From assembly GCA_964468725.1 (NCBI GenBank), contig CAYXVU010000222.1:1-10033 (forward strand): a stretch of DNA of 10,033 nt. The letters run 5' to 3'. Made by a program: the position numbers and the translations under genes. This document shows, piece after piece, positions 6,368 through 10,033 of this stretch (positions are counted from its first letter, which is position 1; each line of letters starts with the position of its first letter). Under the pieces are notes generated by a model that was not told where the DNA came from, did not search any database, and saw only the letters and a program-made list of their open reading frames with translations. Source of the DNA: CAYXVU01 sp964468725. Its GTDB lineage: Bacteria; Acidobacteriota; Blastocatellia; UBA7656.

Positions 6368-6802
6368 TTAGGCCTCCATCGGTTCGGGCTGTTGCGCCGC
6401 ATGGGGATGGTGCGCCCCCGCGTAGACCTTCAATTTCTTGCCCATCTTGCGACCCAGTTTATTTTTTGGCAGCATCCCGTGAATCGCCGATTCCAAAATG
6501 CGCTCCGGATGTTTCTGCAACTGGGTTTGCGCTTTGACGGATTTGATGCCGCCCGGATAACCGGTGTGATGATAGTAGACCTTCTGCTGCCACTTATTGC
6601 CGGTGAAAACGACCTTGTCGGCGTTGATGATGACAACGTGGTCGCCGACATCAATATACGGCGTATAGGACGGTTTATTCTTTCCCATCAATACGCGCGC
6701 CGCTTGGGTGGCCAATCGGCCAACGGTCTTGCCGCTGGCATCAATGATGAACCACTTGCGATTCTGCTCCAGATTCTTGCCGCTCGGTACAAAGGTTTGC
6801 AT
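6368..6802 (-). CDS. rplM: Large-subunit ribosomal protein L13
   Basis: 144 residues, the usual length. L13 is an early-assembling 50S protein that binds domain II of 23S rRNA. Clear family stretches are KWFIIDASGKTVGRLATQAA (residues 16-35), VLMGKNKPSYTPYIDVGDHV (37-56), VVIINADKVVFTGNKWQQKVYYHHTGYPGG (56-85) and ILESAIHGMLPKNKLGRKM (102-120), followed by LKVYAGAHHPHAAQQP (124-139). The ATG at 6800-6802 has TTGGAGA upstream, with GGAG nine bases from the start. It is the first gene of the operon; a near-consensus promoter lies about 40 bases upstream. The frame is open beyond this ATG, but that upstream part contains the promoter and has no family similarity. Confidence 0.97.
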   Translation of the reverse strand: MQTFVPSGKNLEQNRKWFIIDASGKTVGRLATQAARVLMGKNKPSYTPYIDVGDHVVIINADKVVFTGNKWQQKVYYHHTGYPGGIKSVKAQTQLQKHPERILESAIHGMLPKNKLGRKMGKKLKVYAGAHHPHAAQQPEPMEA

Positions 6803-6843
6803 GACACAAATCTCCAAATTTTTCGTGGTAAAGACGAACGGTA

Positions 6844-6873
6844 AGAATACGAAACCGCGCTTTTTGTTGTCAA
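6844..6873 (-). promoter_or_regulatory. Sigma-70-type promoter of the rplM operon
   Basis: Read on the minus strand: TTGACA (6868-6873), an 18-nt spacer, then TATTCT (6844-6849). The -35 box is a perfect consensus match and the -10 box matches four of six. Initiation would fall near 6837, leaving a leader of roughly 35 bases before the rplM ATG, too short for an elaborate autoregulatory structure. The position just upstream of the first operon gene supports the call. Confidence 0.8.
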
Positions 6874-7051
6874 GACTCGGTTCGACATCGTCGCCGTGCG
6901 GGGAGCGCTTCCGCCGGAGCGATTCAGAGGAAAGGGTTGGTAAGCGGAATTCGACCGTAGATACGCCCGATTGATCCGTGAACATCCGTCGCCGCTGCGT
7001 TCATCCATGAGCTATCTCGCTTTACGCCGAAGTTCGACAAGACGGCGCGCT

Positions 7052-8893
7052 TCAACTGAGGTCGGCGACGATGATGTAGTTGCGCAAACCGCCTGCGACT
7101 TCGGTCAAGTCTTTCGCGTAGGTCGCACGTACCGAGCGGTGTTTTTTGATAATCTCCGTGATGTCGTGCGCCGAAGCCAAACCGGTTTCTTGATATTCAA
7201 TCGCCCATACTCGGATATGAGCGGCAGCGCACAAGATGCGTTCGAACATCGCCAGGTAGGTGTGTTTCGATTGTGAGGTGAGCATCAGCTTCAAGGCCTG
7301 ATCTTCGCTGTGCGGACTGCCGCCGCGCACCCATGACTCTCGCCAATCGAAACGCGTCTCCGAGCCAGTGCGCTCAATCTGCGCGGCTGGCAAGTTCAAA
7401 TAGAAGAGGTCAGCGCGGCTGTGCGAGGCAAACTCCTCAACTGATTGATTGAAGGTGCGGTTATTCGAATGGCTGGGCGCGCCGAGAGTGAAGCGCCCAG
7501 CCATTCGCCAAAAGACACTCGAAAGCGGGCGCTTCAACTCCGCTGTCGCGTCGGTGAACGACAACGCGTAGTCGCCTGTTTGCAGGCCGAAATAGATCGC
7601 CTGCGCGCGCAGCCCATCGTCTTCGATCTGTTCCAGGTTGCGACGCAGATTGTCCAACCACCATGAATCCATCTCGCTGAACCAGCCGCGCAATTCCCGA
7701 TTGTGCAAGCGCACGCCGGGCACATAGACGTCTTGTAGCAGTTGGGCAATCTGCTCTTCGCCGAGCGCCTCGCGCGATTCCATCATCGCCCTCGCAATCT
7801 GCGCAGCCCAGGCGCGCGGGTCGTTCGAGTAGATCACTTTGCCCCACGCTTTCAGGTACCAATCGAGCCGCGTGCCGCCGGACAAAGCCAGAGCAATCGA
7901 GCGAAAGTCGAGTTGTCGCAAGACGCTGGCTTGAAATCCGAGCAGCGCTTTGCGGTTGTAGCCGCTGCGCCCCCATTGCTGCCAGCGTGGCGCGTCCAAC
8001 AGATCAATCTCTTTTCCCTGTGCAATCAACCGCTCAATGTCCAGCCGAAAGCGCGAAGGCGGTTTTTCCGGCGCACGCCACACAGCGGCGGCGGGTTGCG
8101 CGCCGGTCGGTTCCGGTGTGGGCAGATGGGGCTTGGGTAAAGACGGCGGATCGAAGACGGCAGGCTCGGCCAATGATACAGGCGGGTCTTGCGGCTGCGA
8201 ATCTCCGGTCAGCGATCCATCGCTAGATGAAAACACCGCCGCCGCCAAGTAAGGATTGCCGTGTGCTTCGCTCGGCACGTTGCCTGGTTCTCCTTCACTT
8301 TGTTGCTGGAAATGGCGGTGCAAATCGTCGAGCAACTCCAACAACGCCGCGATGACATAGGGATCGCATTCAACCCCTGCCGCTGCTTGTAAAACCTCTA
8401 TGACCTGTTCGTCGTCAAAGGCCGGACGATACGGGCGGTTCGAAATCAGGGCGCTGAATAGATCAACCGCGCGCAGGATGCGCGCTCCGATGGGGATGTC
8501 TTCAAAGCTGAGTCCGTCCGGATAACCCGTGCCGTTCCACCACTCCTGATGCCAACGCACCAACAGTTGCGCTTGTCGCGTCGTCCCGCGTTGCGCCATC
8601 TGTTGTTCTCCGATCACCGGATGCCGCCATACATCCATCCTCTCTTCGAATGTCAGCGGTCGCGGCTGTGCCGTATAGGTCGCATTCATCACATACAACC
8701 CGATGTCGTGCAGCATGGCGGCGTCGCCGATGGCTTTAGCATCGGACTGCGGCAACCCTAAACGCTGCGCCAGACGTTCAGCTACCTCGCACATGGCGCG
8801 GGCGTGCGGGTGGGTGTACTTTTCAAAGGCATCAATGCGTTCGGCGAGACTGGCAAAGCTCTCGGCTTCCGGCTTTCCACTACTATTCTTCAC
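7052..8893 (-). CDS. HD-GYP-type domain fused to a degenerate D12-like adenine methyltransferase domain
   Basis: 613 residues from GTG 8891-8893, which has AGGAGG (8898-8903) four bases upstream. Residues about 15-190 are HD-GYP-like: H30 (HARAM), AAMLHDIGL with H62-D63, HPVIG (H91), WHQEWWNGTGYPDGL (H115, GYP at 123-125) and VDLFSAL (D144). HD-GYP proteins hydrolyse cyclic di-GMP or related dinucleotides; here the second His of the usual HHE is Gln and the Asp of DGxGYP is Asn, so activity is uncertain. A Pro-rich linker (about 230-280) follows. The C-terminal half (about 281-613) recalls class D12 DNA adenine methyltransferases: LALSGGTRLDWYLKAWG then VIYSNDPRAWAAQIARAMM (motif I region), WWLDNLRRNLEQIEDD, RADLFYLNLPAAQ where a DPPY motif is expected, and IRVWAIEYQETGLAS near the end. 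DPPY reads NLPA, which implies loss of methylation. No signal peptide or membrane segment is apparent. An ATG at 8915-8917 is the alternative start. Confidence 0.7.
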   Translation of the reverse strand: MKNSSGKPEAESFASLAERIDAFEKYTHPHARAMCEVAERLAQRLGLPQSDAKAIGDAAMLHDIGLYVMNATYTAQPRPLTFEERMDVWRHPVIGEQQMAQRGTTRQAQLLVRWHQEWWNGTGYPDGLSFEDIPIGARILRAVDLFSALISNRPYRPAFDDEQVIEVLQAAAGVECDPYVIAALLELLDDLHRHFQQQSEGEPGNVPSEAHGNPYLAAAVFSSSDGSLTGDSQPQDPPVSLAEPAVFDPPSLPKPHLPTPEPTGAQPAAAVWRAPEKPPSRFRLDIERLIAQGKEIDLLDAPRWQQWGRSGYNRKALLGFQASVLRQLDFRSIALALSGGTRLDWYLKAWGKVIYSNDPRAWAAQIARAMMESREALGEEQIAQLLQDVYVPGVRLHNRELRGWFSEMDSWWLDNLRRNLEQIEDDGLRAQAIYFGLQTGDYALSFTDATAELKRPLSSVFWRMAGRFTLGAPSHSNNRTFNQSVEEFASHSRADLFYLNLPAAQIERTGSETRFDWRESWVRGGSPHSEDQALKLMLTSQSKHTYLAMFERILCAAAHIRVWAIEYQETGLASAHDITEIIKKHRSVRATYAKDLTEVAGGLRNYIIVADLS

Positions 8894-8935
8894 ACTACCT
8901 CCTGATTCGTCTTGCATCTGACTAGTAAAGCGAAA

Positions 8936-9023
8936 TGCAGAAGACTGAACGGTGAAGGGTGAACGATGAAGGTAACCTGTCGCTGAAGTTCTCGGTTCAT
9001 CATTCTGCATTCATCATTGGGAT
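8936..9023. repeat. Two inverted clusters of 7-nt-period repeats
   Basis: On the plus strand 8936-8970 reads as five heptads, each ending in GAA: TGCAGAA, GACTGAA, CGGTGAA, GGGTGAA, CGATGAA. After 25 unrelated bases, 8996-9023 reads TTCATCA, TTCTGCA, TTCATCA, TTGGGAT, the same kind of heptad in the opposite orientation. ATGCAGAA (8935-8942) and TTCTGCAT (9003-9010) are exact reverse complements. The pattern is direct; the origin and role are unknown. Confidence 0.65.
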
Positions 9024-9107
9024 GGCTGGTTGAACGCTTTGGCACGCCTGAGGTTCTCCGATCCGTCTGCATCTATCATCGCTTTTTCGACGCTCGTCAC
9101 GGTTGAG

Positions 9108-9136
9108 AAGTTACCGTCTTGCCCTAGCATCGTCAA
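9108..9136 (-). promoter_or_regulatory. Possible promoter for the HD-GYP gene
   Basis: Minus-strand TTGACG (9131-9136), 17 bases, then TAACTT (9108-9113). The -35 box matches five of six consensus bases; the -10 box is weak. If used, the leader would be about 210 bases and would contain the heptad repeat cluster. The gene may instead be co-transcribed with the peptidase gene upstream, since I see no strong terminator between them. Confidence 0.3.
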
Positions 9137-9142
9137 GACAAC

Positions 9143-10033
9143 CTATTTTCTTCCTGCTAGCCGCCCAACGCGAGCGATGGCTTGTGCGCACAATTCTGCG
9201 GCGACCGTGCCCAGCGTCGTTACCTCTGCGGGCAACTCTCCGGTAGACAAGGCAAAGATGGTGTCGCCATCCACCATCGTGTGGACCGGGCGCAGGGCGC
9301 GCGCCAATCCGTCATGCGCCATCTGCGCGACTTTGCGGGCTTGCGCTTTGCTCAGTTTCGCATCCGTTGCGACGACGGCAAGCGTCGTGTTCTCAATCGC
9401 CGGGAAGGAGGGTTGAGCAAGCGCATCGGCTTGCCGAACGGGGCTGGCGAGCATCTTTGCCGTGTCGAGCCAACCGCGACCGCTCGGCTTGCGCGCGCCC
9501 GCCAAGATAGCGCCGCTTTGCGGGTCAACGATGTCGCCGAAGGCGTTGACGACGACCAGCACGCCGACCGTCACCCCGCTGGCCAACTTTTGCGAAGCCG
9601 TCGCCAGGCCGCCGGGCGAAGATCGCTTCAGGCCAAGCAGTTTGCCGACGCGTGCGCCCGTTCCGGCTCCGACTTGCCCCTCTGTAACCGGATCAGCGGT
9701 AGCCTGTTCGCAGGCGGCGTAGCCCATCTCTGCGTCAGGCCGCACGCAAGCATCCCCGACAGCAAGATCAAAGATCACCGCCGCCGGAACGATAGGCACA
9801 CATCCGGCATTAGTAGGAAATCCGATGTTGCGCTCTTCCAGGTAACGCATCACGCCGCCAACGGCATCGAGTCCGAACGCCGAGCCGCCCGTCAGCACGA
9901 TGGCGTGAACCCGTTCGACCAGATTGCTCGGGTCGAGCAGATCGGTTTCGCGCGTGCCTGGTGCAGCCCCGCGCACGTCTACACCGGCAATCGCGCCCGA
10001 TGCGCCGCACAAAATGACGGTGCAGCCGGTAAG
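9143..10033 (-). CDS. P1-family (S58, DmpA/BapA-like) self-processing peptidase, N-terminus missing
   Basis: 296 residues lie in the window; the frame continues past the right edge, so the beginning of the protein is missing (probably a short stretch). It starts here with LTGCTVILCGASGAIAGVDV, then RGAAPGTRETDLL, VLTGGSAFGLDAVGGVMRYLE, VGAGTGARVGKLLG and VVNAFGDIVDP, all typical of P1 family peptidases, relatives of L-aminopeptidase D-esterase DmpA and beta-peptidyl aminopeptidase BapA. These are N-terminal nucleophile hydrolases that cut themselves into two chains. The likely cleavage site is IEN/TTLAVVATDA, between Asn (9389-9391) and Thr (9386-9388), with that Thr as nucleophile; characterised members often use Ser. 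HTMVDGDTIFALSTG follows, also a family hallmark. No signal peptide can be judged. The natural substrate is unknown. Confidence 0.92.
   Translation of the reverse strand, partial: LTGCTVILCGASGAIAGVDVRGAAPGTRETDLLDPSNLVERVHAIVLTGGSAFGLDAVGGVMRYLEERNIGFPTNAGCVPIVPAAVIFDLAVGDACVRPDAEMGYAACEQATADPVTEGQVGAGTGARVGKLLGLKRSSPGGLATASQKLASGVTVGVLVVVNAFGDIVDPQSGAILAGARKPSGRGWLDTAKMLASPVRQADALAQPSFPAIENTTLAVVATDAKLSKAQARKVAQMAHDGLARALRPVHTMVDGDTIFALSTGELPAEVTTLGTVAAELCAQAIARVGRLAGRK

Larger units (their letters stand above)
8894..9142. other. Non-coding spacer upstream of the HD-GYP gene
   Basis: The spacer contains the ribosome binding site (AGGAGG on the minus strand, 8898-8903), a striking heptad repeat cluster (8936-9023) and a possible promoter (9108-9136). 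The frame of the HD-GYP gene stays open through part of it up to an ATG at 9008-9010, but that translation runs through the repeat cluster, so I treat it as leader. Confidence 0.55.

Noticed and set aside
8894..9010. In-frame extension of the HD-GYP gene to ATG 9008-9010
   Set aside because: The added 39 residues are translated from the heptad repeat cluster and the ribosome binding site. The GTG at 8891-8893 follows an AGGAGG and the domain begins soon after it.
9116..9139. GTCTTG/CAAGAC 6-bp stem after the peptidase gene as a terminator
   Set aside because: The stem is short with a 12-nt loop and no U-run follows on the minus strand.

Overview
The window is an ordinary bacterial chromosomal segment of moderately high G+C, built around the translation cluster rplM-rpsI-rpsB-tsf-pyrH-frr on the minus strand. 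Non-ATG starts (TTG for rpsB, GTG for rpsI and probably for the HD-GYP gene), good Shine-Dalgarno sites and the neighbouring families suit a Gram-negative-type environmental phylum. Acidobacteriota is my guess by general resemblance only; nothing here proves a taxon.

Layout, left to right. Positions 1-233 (+): the last 76 codons of an amidohydrolase_2-type metal-dependent hydrolase. A perfect 12-bp palindrome closes it against a convergent minus-strand gene. Positions 278-2221 (-): a 647-residue NYN-domain putative RNase followed by repeated LOTUS/OST-HTH-like modules. Positions 2222-2490: a spacer holding a strong intrinsic terminator that ends the translation operon. Positions 2491-6802 (-), read from right to left: L13, S9, S2, EF-Ts, UMP kinase, ribosome recycling factor. 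A near-consensus sigma-70 promoter (TTGACA-18-TATTCT) sits just upstream of rplM. Positions 7052-8893 (-): an HD-GYP phosphodiesterase-like domain fused to what looks like a degenerate D12-class adenine methyltransferase. Positions 9143 to the right edge (-): a P1-family (S58/DmpA-like) self-cleaving peptidase whose N-terminus lies outside the window.

The six central genes form a coherent operon: two large/small-subunit proteins, then S2, then elongation factor, pyrimidine nucleotide supply and ribosome recycling. Several spacers carry hairpins (rpsB-tsf, tsf-pyrH) that could tune expression along the operon. rpsB is interrupted by ten N. I argue that this gap is an assembly artefact, because both flanks end in the same CAT and fusing them restores a full-length in-frame S2 of 324 residues.

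The least ordinary items are the HD-GYP/methyltransferase-like fusion, the multi-module NYN-LOTUS protein, and a family of degenerate 7-nt-period repeats present in three separate intergenic spacers. I see no CRISPR array, tRNA, rRNA, transposase, phage gene or recognisable defence system.
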